64,000 bases of DNA from Rhizophagus irregularis (lineage: Eukaryota; Glomeromycota; Glomeromycetes; Glomerales; Glomeraceae), in contig NC_089450.1 of the NCBI RefSeq assembly GCF_026210795.1, positions 1,922,001 through 1,986,000 of the forward strand, written 5' to 3'. This document shows positions 10,863-22,034 of this stretch, piece by piece. The stretch's first letter is position 1; every line of letters begins with the position of its first letter. The notes under the pieces are model-generated. The model had not been told where the DNA came from and ran no database searches. It saw only the letters and a list, made by a program, of their open reading frames with translations. The position numbers and the translations under genes are program-made.

Positions 10863-13444
10863 TTATTCTTCTCTGACTTGAGTAACCTGAGGGTTAGTAT
10901 CATTTTGCCAAGCTTCTTGTTTTCGTTTTATATCACCAGTCATTCCCTTTACTTTAGTACGCGCGACATCAGTAACTTGTTGGCGAACTTGGGCTTCAGC
11001 TTTAATAATATTATCTTTTAAGTAATCGATACTCTTAACCAATTTCTCAGTAATCAAATTAGCAAATTGTTTTTTCAAACGTTTTTCAACTAAAGGAGTC
11101 AAGACCGTGTACAAGAAACTATGAAAAACGACAGAAAAATTAATAATTGTGATAAATAAACACATACATTACAATTTAATATTAAATAGAAGGCTTACTC
11201 ATGCTTAGTATCATGTAAACGGATTTTCAAATCGTCAATGATTGTATTAGCCTCTAAAACTCTGATGTCAAGTTCTTGATTTTTATCGGTAGGTGGGTTC
11301 ATCAAGACTTTCAATTTAATTGTTAATCCATTCTTTGGGATAGCAAAATCTACCAAACCAACCTAAATAAAGAAATCATATTTTAATCGTTGTCAATCAT
11401 ATTTATCAGGACATTCCATGATTTGTTACTCACATCCATCATGTTAATGAGACCTTTCTTCTTCTTATAATAGAATGCGATGTTGCGAGCATCAGCATTT
11501 ATTTTAGAACTAAACAATAAAAATAAGTTAGATATAAATATAATTATTGATTTTGTATAATCATTGAACGAAACTTACATTTCGAGGAATGCGGTGTTTT
11601 GTAGTATATCTTGTTCGTTTCGGCCAAGATTAATATCTGTCGAAAAGTTCACGTGTAAGTGACTTGGTAAAACTTCAGCGAGATAAAGAACGATATTATC
11701 GAATATATAATCATATTCTTCATCAGAACTATAAATATCATAGATAGTATATATTAATAAACAAATATAACATGCATTTTTAAATTTTTTAAAAAAAAAC
11801 AAAATTCATACTTTTCAATTCTTGGAAGAGGCAAATATTTCAATCTTTCTCCGATTACTGGTAAAATTTTATTGAAATCTTTGAGAAGTTCGAACTTAAT
11901 GGTTGGTTGACTATTTTCATTCAAGAATAAGTCTCCAATTAAAGTTTCAAAATCTTTAGACCATTGAGTTGTTAAAACATCATCTTGCAAGGCTGAATTG
12001 AATTCCTTAGCTTCATCAACTATACGTTGAGTGTCATCAGAGTAACGTTCAAGTAATAAATATCTTCCAGTTTCGATAAGTTCTGAACCGCGGTCGACGT
12101 AATTTGTCTCTTGAACAAAATTAGGATCACGTAATGACGAGATGATAAATTGTCGGAGTTCACTAAAATACTTTCTCAACTCTTCATCACGTTTAACGAT
12201 TTTACCGAGATCTCTTATTGCATTAATTAAAGGATCAAGCGATTTATGATTTGCGAAATTTTCAACTAATTGTTTAGCACTTTCTTGAGCTGTTTGTAAG
12301 TCTGATTTATCGGTAGATTCTTGAGCTTGTGCTTTTGCGGTCTCCTTTACTTGACCGGTGACTGATTGAGACTTTTCACTAAGAAGAGAGATGATATTAA
12401 TGAGATCCTCGAGAACCTCTTGATATTCTTGTCGTGATTGAGTTTCAATCATCACATTTTTGAATCTGTTCACAAGGTGGTCACGTTGTTCTTCAGTTAT
12501 TTCATAATCAGAGACTCTGCTCTTAAATTGTGTGGCCAATTGTTTCGCTCCACCTTTTGCGGTTTCCTGAAAACCTTTCCTTCCTTCACTGAAGTCCTTT
12601 ACATGTTCTCCAGTAACATTTGCGGCTTCTTTTGCAACAGGATAAGCACCCTCACGAGCTTGTTGAATAGTTTCTTGCTTTGCTTGTTGTAAAGATTTTT
12701 CTTCATTAGAACCAAATTTAGAAGTAGCATCTGTATTCGGATCTTTATCTGGAATGGTTCGCAAAAGAGCATCTTGAACGATAGAATGAAGATCATTTAT
12801 TAATTTTCTGAATTCTGAACTTGATATGAGAAGTTGAGGAATTAACAAGGTTTTTTTGAAAGCATCTTGAAATATTGGTTGGGTGGATGAAGCTTCATTG
12901 GTAGCTTTATTCTTCAGATCATCAGGAACCGTTACAACAGATCCTAATTGATTTTAAAAAAAAAATTTTTTTTAATAATTCTTTTAAAGAACTAAGATCA
13001 TAAGTAGTTTTAATTTCCGTAGACTTACCGGTAATATCTTTTGTGGCTTTACTACCATAGTAGATAGCATTCTGTAATTCATCACCTACATTCTTTTCTT
13101 CAAATATTTTTTTGGTGGTATCTAAAAGCCTTTCAAAATCAGCCATTACTTTTTTGCCTAAAGGAGACATATCTTGTGGAGCTTGAAGAGCATCGGATTT
13201 CTGAACTGTTTCAATAGCTCGCGTGATTTGATCAGTGGATGGAAGTTTTCCGTCTCTATTATATTAAATTGTCGAATGGCGCAGTAAAGTTATAAACATG
13301 CCGTAAAACTGTGTAAAAAAAAAAAATTCAAAGCAAAATATACTTGAGAGACTCGGTAAGTTGTCCTGCCATATTACGAGCATCGATTGCTTCATGTTCG
13401 AGCTCATCACGTTTAGGATCATCTTTTGGTGGAAGACCAGACAT
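10863..13444 (-). CDS. HAM1-like protein (HAM1_N/DUF5923 and HAM1_C/DUF4449 type)
   Basis: Seven exons (13444-13344, 13255-13029, 12943-11812, 11728-11579, 11509-11434, 11362-11199, 11118-10863) join in phase to 701 residues starting MSGLPPKDDPKRDELEHEA. The middle is helical and rich in Lys, Glu, Ala and Gln, for example AREGAYPVAKEAANVTGEHV, recalling late-embryogenesis-abundant sequence. The region LLISSSEFRKLINDLHSIVQ resembles the HAM1 N-terminal domain. The C-terminal part, with NADARNIAFYYKKKKGL, VGLVDFAIPKNGL and a long TPLVEKRLKKQF helix, resembles the HAM1 C-terminal domain. There is no signal peptide and no membrane segment. The biochemical role of the family is not well established, so none is assigned. 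The family call rests on motif memory, not on a search. Confidence 0.75.
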
Positions 13445-14343
13445 GGTTAATAAATATTTTTTGATTTATAAAAAAATTAAATTGGATTTTTCTGAAATAT
13501 GAAATTGGATATTTGTTTTTTTTTTTGATAGGAGAAAATTTATGTCTTTTATATAAAATAATCCAATTTGTTAGTTTGTTCATAATTACATCATAAAAAA
13601 TGGCCGCGATCATAATAATATTGTTATACTTTTTCATATACTATTATTTTCTTCGAATTTTTCTTAATTATGATGTATGATGTTAATGACGTTATATTTT
13701 ATGTAAAGGGCAAAGCGTAATAATTTGGTCATATTTAAGTCAGTTAAGTCAGTGGCGGGCCAAGCTTCACAAAACGCAGATCATTCTGACCATAATTAAT
13801 TACAAGATTATTCACGTGATTTATCATTCTTTTACATAATCAAAAGAATTCAAAATTATGATATTACTTATAAAATTACATCATTAATACATATATAATA
13901 CCGTTTAATTTACACAGAGAAAGAATTATTTAACGTTGGGCAATATGAACCCCTAAATTATTCATTATAATCTCTTTCGTGTGTGTGAACAGAGCCAAAT
14001 TTAGTAAAAAAATGGGTTGTTAGATGTGGGAAAGTATAATAGGCTGAAATCATAAGCATAATAATAATAATAATAATATCAATAATTACAAAATAATTAA
14101 ATTTTAATGACTAATAAATTACTGAGAATAAACCAAACGCGCTTGAGGTGTTTTGGAGTGACGTATTTTGACACATGGTATTTGAATTTAATGTTTAATA
14201 TAACCATAAACATTAGTCAATCAGTTGCAAATCACACGCATATATGTAAGTTAGTTTTTATGCAGCTAATCAAAATATTTTTCTCCTCTCTTTCTTATTC
14301 CCATATAAAATTTTTTTTCTTTTCTTTCTTTTTAATAATAATA
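13445..14343. other. Intergenic region between divergent HAM1-like and MATH-BTB genes
   Basis: About 900 bp without a recognisable gene. It contains a short GGCGGGCC patch near 13753 and an (ATA)n run at 14058-14078. Pyrimidine-rich sequence lies just before the MATH-BTB start (14281-14333), with CATATAAAATTT about 40 bp upstream of the ATG that could act as a TATA box. The reading frame stays open upstream to an ATG at 14107, but that stretch has the composition of a 5' leader. Confidence 0.45.
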
Positions 14344-15474
14344 ATGAACGTAAAACAAGAATCAAATTTCGAACCTAATAAAGATGATATCTATCATTTA
14401 ACATCATATACATGGATAGTTAAAGATTTTCAAGATATCTATTGTCATATGGATAAGTCACAATTTATTTTAAGTGAAAGATTTTATTCACCATCAACTC
14501 CAATAATGAAAGAACATCAAGAAAAAAGAGATGATAATATTTGGAGATTTTTATTCGTTCCACATGGAAAGTCCGAAATTTCTAAAGAACATATATCACT
14601 TTACTTATTCCCTCTTAAAAATGAATATGAAGAACAAAATGGTATATGTTATCGACAAGCAATATATCAAATTGAAATGTTTGTACATAACGATAAACGT
14701 ACTTCATTAATAGATCCCAAGGATAAAATATATAATCATATCGCAAAGTTAAATAATAAATATAATAGATGCGGAGAATATGATTATTGTGAACTCAAGA
14801 ATATTTTTCCTAAAGATAACGATAAAACAGAAAAAACAGATTTAATTTTTAAAATTCAATTTTATTATGATAAAAATTATACGATAGATATATTTCCGTC
14901 TAATGATATAAAAGATAATTCAAAAGATTCATCTTTATCATTTGAAAATTATTTTAATGATGAAAATTTTAGTGACATTACATTCAAATTTAGTTGTGGG
15001 TCTGAAATCAAAGCAAGTCGACTTGTTCTTGCAATAAAATCATCATATTTCAAGGCCTTATTTAATGGAAATTGGAAAGAATCGAAATCTCCAATAATCA
15101 CAATTAAAGATGTTAAATATGAATGTTTTAAAAGAATGATTAATTTTTTATATAGTGGAAAATTAGATAGTAACTTATCTTTTGAAGAATTAAAAGATTT
15201 GTTTATTGAATCTGATATTAGAGATATTATGGAATTAAAAAAGGCGGTTTCTACGAGAATTGTTAAGCATGTTAATGAAAATTATTGGGATGAAATATTA
15301 TTAATGGGTTGGCAAATGAAAAATATGGAAATGAAACAAGCCGGATTGAAATATTTTAGTGAACATTGGATGGAGATAAAAAATTCAGAAAAAATGAATA
15401 ATATCATTGTAAATTCAAACTTTGATTGGTTGGAAGAACTGTATAAGGCAAAGCTATTTGGCGTGGGCAAATAA
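14344..15474 (+). CDS. MATH-BTB domain protein (probable Cullin-3 adaptor)
   Basis: A single exon of 376 residues. Residues about 20-165 fit a MATH/TRAF-like domain: the early SYTWIVKDFQ, several Phe/Tyr-rich strands and the late CELKNIFP motif. Residues about 205-310 are a BTB domain: NDENFSDITFKF, then SRLVLAIKSSYFKALFNGNW, ITIKDVKYECFKRMINFLYSG and a BACK-like helical tail. In SPOP-type proteins MATH binds the substrate and BTB binds Cullin-3 for ubiquitination; that role is inferred. Such proteins are strongly expanded in Rhizophagus-type fungi. I chose ATG 14344 because the pyrimidine-rich DNA before it is leader-like. A T-run followed by an A-run (about 15506-15523) lies just after the stop and may serve in transcript end formation. 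Confidence 0.85.
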   Translation: MNVKQESNFEPNKDDIYHLTSYTWIVKDFQDIYCHMDKSQFILSERFYSPSTPIMKEHQEKRDDNIWRFLFVPHGKSEISKEHISLYLFPLKNEYEEQNGICYRQAIYQIEMFVHNDKRTSLIDPKDKIYNHIAKLNNKYNRCGEYDYCELKNIFPKDNDKTEKTDLIFKIQFYYDKNYTIDIFPSNDIKDNSKDSSLSFENYFNDENFSDITFKFSCGSEIKASRLVLAIKSSYFKALFNGNWKESKSPIITIKDVKYECFKRMINFLYSGKLDSNLSFEELKDLFIESDIRDIMELKKAVSTRIVKHVNENYWDEILLMGWQMKNMEMKQAGLKYFSEHWMEIKNSEKMNNIIVNSNFDWLEELYKAKLFGVGK

Positions 15475-16015
15475 TACTTTGAACAATTACGGGCGTGTAC
15501 TATTTTTTTTTTTAAAAAAAAAATAAATTCCATTTCAGGAGTGAATTATGTAAATTTGACAATATTTCCTCTGGATCATTGCATTTTGAACGATACCCTT
15601 ATAATCCTGGCCGGGCGCGTTAATATATTCTACTAGTAAATCTAATTCAAATAACTATTTACTAATAGAAAGATTTTCTCCCTAAAAAGAATCTAGCCTT
15701 GCAATATTCATTTAACGCATTTAGAGAATATGAGAGTCAAAATTAAAATATGAATTTCAAATATTAGAAATATAAAATTTGTATACCCATGAGATTAAAT
15801 ATATTCTGCATAATTAAACTAGCCATAATAGTAATATGTGGATCGAAAGTTAAATTAAATTTTATATAAATTTGGATAAAACTCCAATATGACGGATGAT
15901 ACCCTTTGACAATTTTAATAAAAATTTAAAATATAATAATATAATTTTATTTATTATAATTTAAAACAAAAAAACAATAATAGTAAAATCTAAATTTTTT
16001 TTCTAATTACAAAAA
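15475..16015. other. Intergenic region between convergent BTB and P450 genes
   Basis: A 541-bp convergent intergenic region. It contains a T-then-A tract just after the BTB stop, a short CCGGGCGCG patch near 15612 that stands out in this AT-rich DNA, and poly-A-rich sequence before the P450 stop. No gene was seen. Confidence 0.5.
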
Positions 16016-17718
16016 TTAAATATCTTTTCTTTTTTCAAATACTATACCCACATCACTAGAAAATCTATAAGGGCCCTTAATTTGAGGTATAGCTATTTCA
16101 TCATTAACAGTTTTAATGTTGTAATTTAATAATAAATAATGTAAAGCAGTTTTAATTTCGCTAGTTGCAAAATAACGTCCGGGACATGCATGTTTACCAA
16201 AACTAAAGGCCAGAAAATTTTTTTCAACGCGAGGTGCAGGTGCTCCTACATGACGTAAAAAGTTGAATTCATTTGGATTTTCACCTTGAGATTCTTCTTC
16301 ACGATGAACTTCTTGTAATCGAGTGGTAACGTGTCGACCTAAAAAAAAATAGATTAAAAGAATTAAATTTTGTTTTAATAAAATAATTTATTAGAAAAAA
16401 TAATGTTTATATTTTTACCTTTTGGAACTTGATGGCCACTTGAGAAAGTGTAAGGGTTGAGTGCTTTATGTTCAAAAAAAACTATACTTGTGGTCATCCT
16501 TAAAGTTTCCTTAAAGAAACTATCCAATTTAACCAACGAATCTATTTGTTCTGAAGTATAATAAGGTCCAGATTTGTTTTCAAGTAATCGTTCTTGTTCT
16601 TCTAATAATTCCTTTTGAATTTCTGGATGATTTGCATATTCTAAAGAAAAGAGAAATATTTCAGAATTTACATTTCCATACACTTACATACTTTAACAAA
16701 AAATACTTACTATGTGTAGCATTAGTGAGAAAAGTTGAAGTTGTATGTGTAGCAGCAAATATAGCGGTAATAACATAATCAGTTATTATATCAATATCAG
16801 CTTTGTAATCATCTTCTATGACCAATTCAATTAATTTTTGTAATATATCAACTGGAGGAACATAAGATTCTCCATCTCTTTTCATGTCATTTAGTCTTTT
16901 TTCAAGCACTGGTGTAAGCTTTCGCTTAATCACTTCTCTATGCACTTTAAATGGATTAGTGAAAAGTTTAAACAATAATCTAAAATAAAAAAAAAAATCA
17001 GTCCGTAAAAAAAAGTTTATTTTATTACACCATAACACATATATTTAGATACTTACATCATAAATTTTTGGTGTAGCAATGGATAAATAAAATCCAGGAA
17101 AGGTGGAATTGATAAAAATGGAATAAAATCACTTGAAGCGTAAGCGACCGTATTAACTAATTCTTTATCTTCAGAGAGTTCTTCTCCAAGCAAAGATGCA
17201 GCGATCGGTCTTGCGATTATTAATTGGAAAGTTTTCAAAGGTGGTTGTAAAACAGTTCCATCACCAATTTGTTCTTTAATAGCCTTCGTGAGCGTTCTCT
17301 GAACTCTTTCAGTATATGATGGTAATTGTTGTGATAAATAAGTAAATATTATTCTAGGTAAAGGTGCAAAATATTTATCCGCGCGATCCATAAATGCTTC
17401 CAGAGGAAATTTTTCTTTGAATGCGATGTCAAAATTGAAATCTTTATCACTCTTAAAGACTTCGGGTGAAAGTCTACTACCAACAAATGTTTCAATTTTA
17501 CCAAATATATATAATGAAAATGTTTCTCCATATTCTTCAGCACACTTGGCAAGAAATTTCTCTGTATTTCTATAAAAATCAAATGTATGTCCAATTATTG
17601 GTAATTTATAAGGTACAAGAGGTGGTTCATTTAATTTTAGTTCTTGATTTCGTCGCAGTAATTTTGATGCGATGAAAAAAATTATTCCAAGTGAAATGAA
17701 TTGAATTATTAAATTCAT
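16016..17718 (-). CDS. Cytochrome P450 monooxygenase, membrane anchored
   Basis: Four exons (17718-17057, 16979-16711, 16640-16419, 16338-16016) join in phase to 491 residues, a normal P450 length. An N-terminal membrane anchor (MNLIIQFISLGIIFFIA) is followed by the Pro-rich hinge PPLVPYKLPIIGH. The I-helix reads AIFAATHTTS, with His where most P450s have Asp/Glu before the conserved Thr. The K-helix ExxR is ETLR. The heme-binding loop is FSFGKHACPGR, with the Cys ligand present. It should act on the cytosolic face of the ER with a P450 reductase. The HTTS I-helix recalls fungal P450s of the ent-kaurene-oxidase-like group, but the substrate cannot be told from sequence. A TATA-like motif lies about 105 bp upstream. 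No pathway neighbours are present. Confidence 0.9.
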
Positions 17719-17820
17719 TTTTATAATATATCCAAAAAAAAAAGAATAAATAAATAAATAATCAAATAAAAGAAATTATTATTATATTATTTTTTTTTTT
17801 AAAAAAAAAAAGAGCATACA

Positions 17821-17829
17821 CATTTATAT
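17821..17829 (-). promoter_or_regulatory. TATA-like element of the P450 gene
   Basis: On the minus strand the sequence reads TATATAAATG, about 105 bp upstream of the P450 start codon. It is followed by an A-then-T tract (17788-17811) nearer the gene. Assigned by position and sequence only. Confidence 0.4.
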
Positions 17830-19690
17830 AGATACGGGAATTCGGGGATATTACCCTATAAAGATTTAACAATTTTGTTGATCATTCCTAGAATAATAAT
17901 TCAAAATATTTTAATATGACGATTTATAAAAAAGGTTTCAAAAAAACCATGTTTGACATTTATCTCTAGATTGATGAATAATTAATTTATCAATGGACAC
18001 TCTTAAACTTTAATGAATATTACAATTTAATAATATTCATAATAATGTGTATTACATGTGAATGAACTAATTATTATTGTTAAAAAAAGCTTTATTCTTT
18101 TTTGGAGAAAGGTTCATCCAATAATTCTATAATGGAGTCTAATTAATAGACGATCGGGAACTCCGATGCTCTAAATTGGTAAAATTTTTTGTGCATCACC
18201 TTAATCCAAACTTAAAAATTTTTTTAATATTGTTTCACTCTCCCAAACTTTAAACTTTCGGCTAAAAGGCAGACCGTAATATGAAATATCGGAATTTTTG
18301 CGTGTAATGTATAAACAATGGACATGTTAACCCTATTTTCTACATTACAAAGATAAAAGATGAATGTGTGTTATTGGTAATATATTCCTGATAAAGCAGT
18401 TAGTTTGGGAATATACGGGATACACTATTAATGCACAAATATGCGGAAAAAACAAGGTTATAATTCATTTTAGTAAAGCTCCAAAATTGATAATTAGTAA
18501 TTTAATATTCATTGATATCTTTTCTTTATTGTGAAAAAGCCTTCTAAAATATAGATACATGTTCTTTTTATTCTGATTCCGTTGAATAAAAAAGGCGTAA
18601 CTGTTTTCTGGATTTAGTGTATCAATCATAAAAGGATGATATTTCCGTTTTTATCAATAGTTTTTTTGTCCATTTTTCAAATTCATTTATTTGTAATTTT
18701 ATTTCACTGTCTTTATTGCTTTTTCATTGTTTTGACATCTTAATATCCGAATTCTGAATTAATAGAAATAAGGTATAATAAATAAAATAAGTGAGTCGAT
18801 TACCTCTTTTTCTTTTAAAAAAAGGAGGCGAAAAGAACGTGGATAAAGTTTCATCTGTTTTAACGTTTTGGTGATACAAAGAAATTATCTGCATGCAATA
18901 AATATTTCACAAAATGTCACTACGCCACTGTGGTCATAATTACCGCTGAATCGGGATTAATCTAAGTATGCGCTATCCATTCTTTTAACGAATTTTAATA
19001 AAACGGTTCGCACTCGCTCATTGAGACTTAAAAACTAGAGACTTGTACACAACTAATCCAAAGCAATTATTTACAAATATAATCGCGCTTATGATATGTG
19101 AACGTTATTATCAAAAAGACCAAAGACTCAAAGTGGCTTTAATTTTGATGAACTTATTAACTACTTAGAAGTGTAATATTTCCTGATTTTTATTACAATA
19201 CAGGTCAGTTTGATTATTAAACTGCGAGATTCTAATTATAATATCTGACATTACTGAAAATATTTCTAATTCTTTAGCTTATTCTTGATGATTCATTGCG
19301 ATTATTAATCAATTATCATGTAATTCTGAGACTGAGACTTCTCAGTCAAGTTTACCTTTTCACGATGAGTTGATATTAAATATTGGTTATTTGCAAAAAA
19401 AAAAAATGGAAATATATAACTTACACAGAAATTTAAAATATTGTGGAAATCTGAATTTCCAAATACCCTGACAAAAACACATGGATTTTCGGCGTAGATC
19501 CGAAGATTAATTAATATATGTGGATCCATGTAGGATATATATATATATGGAAATGAATGAAATTCCACAAATATTAAAAAAAAAAATTATTTTTATACGA
19601 AAGACATATTAAAATATGGTTATTTATTTTTTTTTTTCAAAAAAATTTATATTTAATTTTATTATAATATTTAAAAATTACCATATATGT
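17830..19690. other. Gene-poor AT-rich DNA
   Basis: No open frame with recognisable protein features and no strong inverted or tandem repeat was seen here. Only low-complexity AT tracts and short T/A runs stand out. Confidence 0.45.
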
Positions 19691-19890
19691 CTCCCGTCGG
19701 TGAAATCGATCCTGTCGGCGAAACGTTTGTTGGTCGGGGAAGTGTAATCGTCGGAGAGTTGAATCACTTGAATGCATCCCGTCCCGAGGATCGTGTTTCT
19801 GAGTATATGTCGGCTCCATTCGTATTCGTAATCAATTGCTATTGAAGAAGGTGATTTATAGCAACCATTCTTCCAAATCACTCTTAGCCA
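19691..19890. repeat. GTCGG-type short repeat array in a G+C-richer patch, copy 2
   Basis: Between 19695 and 19760 the motif GTCGGxGAA or a variant occurs four times at 17-20 bp spacing (GTCGGTGAAATC, GTCGGCGAAACG, GTCGGGGAAGTG, GTCGGAGAGTTG). Read on the minus strand of the element at 20472-20520, the order of variants is the same (GTCGGTGAAAT, GTCGGTGAAGT, GTCGGTGAGTT), so the two are homologous. The patch continues to about 19890 with higher G+C than its surroundings. Open frames run on both strands (52 codons forward from about 19687), none resembling a known protein. Confidence 0.55.
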
Positions 19891-20471
19891 ACCGATTCAA
19901 TTCATCTTTTGTTTCTTCTAATTAAACATTTTTACTTCAAAAAAAAAAACACAGATATTGGCCAAAACCACATTAAGTTACCACGTTTAGTAATTCGAGA
20001 AGGAATTAAGAAAACCTTTAAAGGATAGAAAGGTTGTAAAAGAAAAAATCTTCTTTAGAAGAGAAAAAGATAAGAAATGTAAGAAATGAATATTTTATTT
20101 AAGAGACATCAAATGAGTTTGGGAACAGCATATGGAAATTTTATAAATTTTAATCGTGAAAATTAACTTTTTTTTCCGATAATTTTTTAAATTTTTTAAT
20201 GTATTTAAACATATTATTACAAATAGTAAATAATGAGTATCTATATTTTTATTCAAAATATATATTATATATTTATTTTAGATTTTTTATGATAAATCAT
20301 TATACATGCATTCATAGGTATTTTATTTTTGAAAAAAAAAAAAAATGCATTTTTTGAATATTTCACAATTTGCTCCCAATGCGCTAAAAAATGAAACCCC
20401 TATTTTCAAATGATCCCTCTGGATGACCTTTGAATAACATCTCACCAAACTTTAAATTTTGATGATTGGCT

Positions 20472-21115
20472 CGCGTTTAACTCACCGACAATTACTTCAC
20501 CGACAATCATTTCACCGACATATATAAAATTAAAGAATTTTTCTAACTATCACCGGGGGTGATGATCACCGATGACTGAAATTATGACGATCAACCAGCA
20601 TTAAAAAAATAGAGTGCCGGTAAAATTTGATAATTCTGGCCAACGGTGATGATCACCCCCGGTGATTTGAAGTAAAAAACAAAATTAAATATAAAAATTT
20701 TATAAATACATATATCTTTATATGAAATAGGGATTTTTTTTGTTAGTAACACGTATTTCTTTGTTAGATTTAATAAAATACAAAAAACTACTCTATAGAT
20801 GTCCTTAGCTGTTTATAGGGGAATATAGCACATACTTTTCACAATAGTTTAATAAATGTATTAATGTTTTGTTGTGATGATCAAAACTAAAAAGTTTATA
20901 TCTATATATTTGTTAGTAACGCGCATTTCTTTTATAATTTATAATAACATATCAGATATATAAAAAAATACAATATATATATATAACTATATATTATTCT
21001 ATCTACTTAACCGTCTAAGATGGAAGTAAGTATCAATACTTATTAGATCTAAACTAAAAATCCAAAAAAGTTTTTATAAAATGATTGTCGGTGAAACGTT
21101 TGGTGACAGACCCCT
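20472..21115. repeat. Candidate element bounded by inverted GTCGGTGAA repeats
   Basis: The left edge (20479-20520) carries three CACCGAC units (TCACCGACAATTACTTCACC and following). The right edge (21080-21108) carries the inverted form ATGATTGTCGGTGAAACG. The shared core TCACCGACAATCATTT is inverted between the ends, which suggests terminal inverted repeats of an element of about 640 bp. Inside lie the 23-bp inverted-repeat element at 20549-20666 and a direct repeat, TTTGTTAGTAAC(A/G)CG, at about 20738 and 20910. No coding sequence is visible. Confidence 0.45.
20549..20666. mobile_element. MITE-like element with perfect 23-bp terminal inverted repeats
   Basis: The arms 20549-20571 (beginning ATCACCGGGGGTGATG) and 20644-20666 are perfect inverted copies, 118 bp end to end. 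Each arm also contains an internal near-palindrome, GGTGATGATCACC. The 72-bp centre has no coding capacity. No target-site duplication is evident. The G+C-rich arms contrast with the surrounding AT-rich DNA. It could be a miniature transposon or a structured repeat. Confidence 0.7.
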
Positions 21116-21498
21116 TTTATTTCCCGCGTATTTTGTTGAAAATATTAGACGGCATTTTTCTTAATAGTGCCTATCATTATTTTAATCTATGATAATATGA
21201 ATTTTATTAATGATAATGTAAATTTTTCGGGTTTAATATAATTTCACAAATACTTATTGCGTATGCAATTTGGATATTAGATAATTGATTTTTTCCTTTA
21301 AGGATTTGTAAAATTCTAGACATATGTGTTTCCGGATCCGGATTATTAATTTTTTTGAATAAATTTTCGTAGCAAATTTTTACGGCCGCGCTCCCCTTCC
21401 ATTTTGCGCTTTGCGCATATAAGAATTTTTTTGAATTTATAACACTGCTTCCCGTACTTTTAATTCCAGTAGAAAGCTTTCTAATTCTAGTGGAAAGT

Positions 21499-22034
21499 TT
21501 TCCCTATAAAAAATTTTTCAGAAAAATGATCACGTGTCTGAGTTTCTTATCATTTATTGCAGAATTTGCAGAATTTTTTTTATAAAATAACTAAATTTTA
21601 AGTCCTTCGTTCCTTCAATTTCGAAACTGCCTTTTGATATAATTCAAATTTTTTGTTGTTCACATCTAATAAAAGATATTGATCCGCTGTTCACATCCAA
21701 TAAAAGACATTGATATGTTTGTTCACATCTAATAAAAAATATTGATCCGCTAAACGAAATAAAAACTTTCGCCATGCTGATCCATTTATCAGAGCTTATA
21801 AATTATAATTTTAATATAAGGAATAAATTGTTGTAAAATATTCCTATGCATCAGCTGTTCTCACATTGTTATTAATCAATCTTAAATAATAATCTTTTTA
21901 TCAAAAATAATAATAATGTCCAAATTAATCTTTGACCTTCTATATCCCATCTTTAACGAGTTGCATAATACTTCGTTAATAAAATGTTACCCTATAAAAA
22001 ATTTTTCAGAAAAATGATCACGTGTCTGAGTTGG
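21499..22034. repeat. CCCTATAAAA...GATCACGTG dispersed repeat (two copies here, one near 44.5 kb)
   Basis: The same sequence of about 40 bp, beginning CCCTATAAAAAATTTTTCAG and continuing through AAAATGATCACGTGTCTGAG, occurs at about 21502-21543 and 21989-22034. A variant lacking the first bases is at about 44512-44552. The CCCTATAAAA(A)TTTT end also resembles the right end of the miniature element at 35977-36158, so these may be solo ends of one transposon family. Confidence 0.5.
21658..21751. repeat. Tandem repeat, about 31 bp x 3
   Basis: Three adjacent units begin GTTCACATC(T/C)AATAAAA and run through (A/T)ATTGAT(C/A)CGCT. The starts are at 21658, 21689 and 21721. The middle unit differs most. 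It is a short minisatellite without coding capacity. Confidence 0.7.

Noticed and set aside
14107-14343. In-frame N-terminal extension of the MATH-BTB protein
   Set aside because: The stretch is pyrimidine-rich leader-like DNA encoding no recognisable sequence, and the MATH domain begins after the ATG at 14344.
19305-19568. 87-codon minus-strand frame
   Set aside because: No motif, AT-driven composition and no promoter or splice support.
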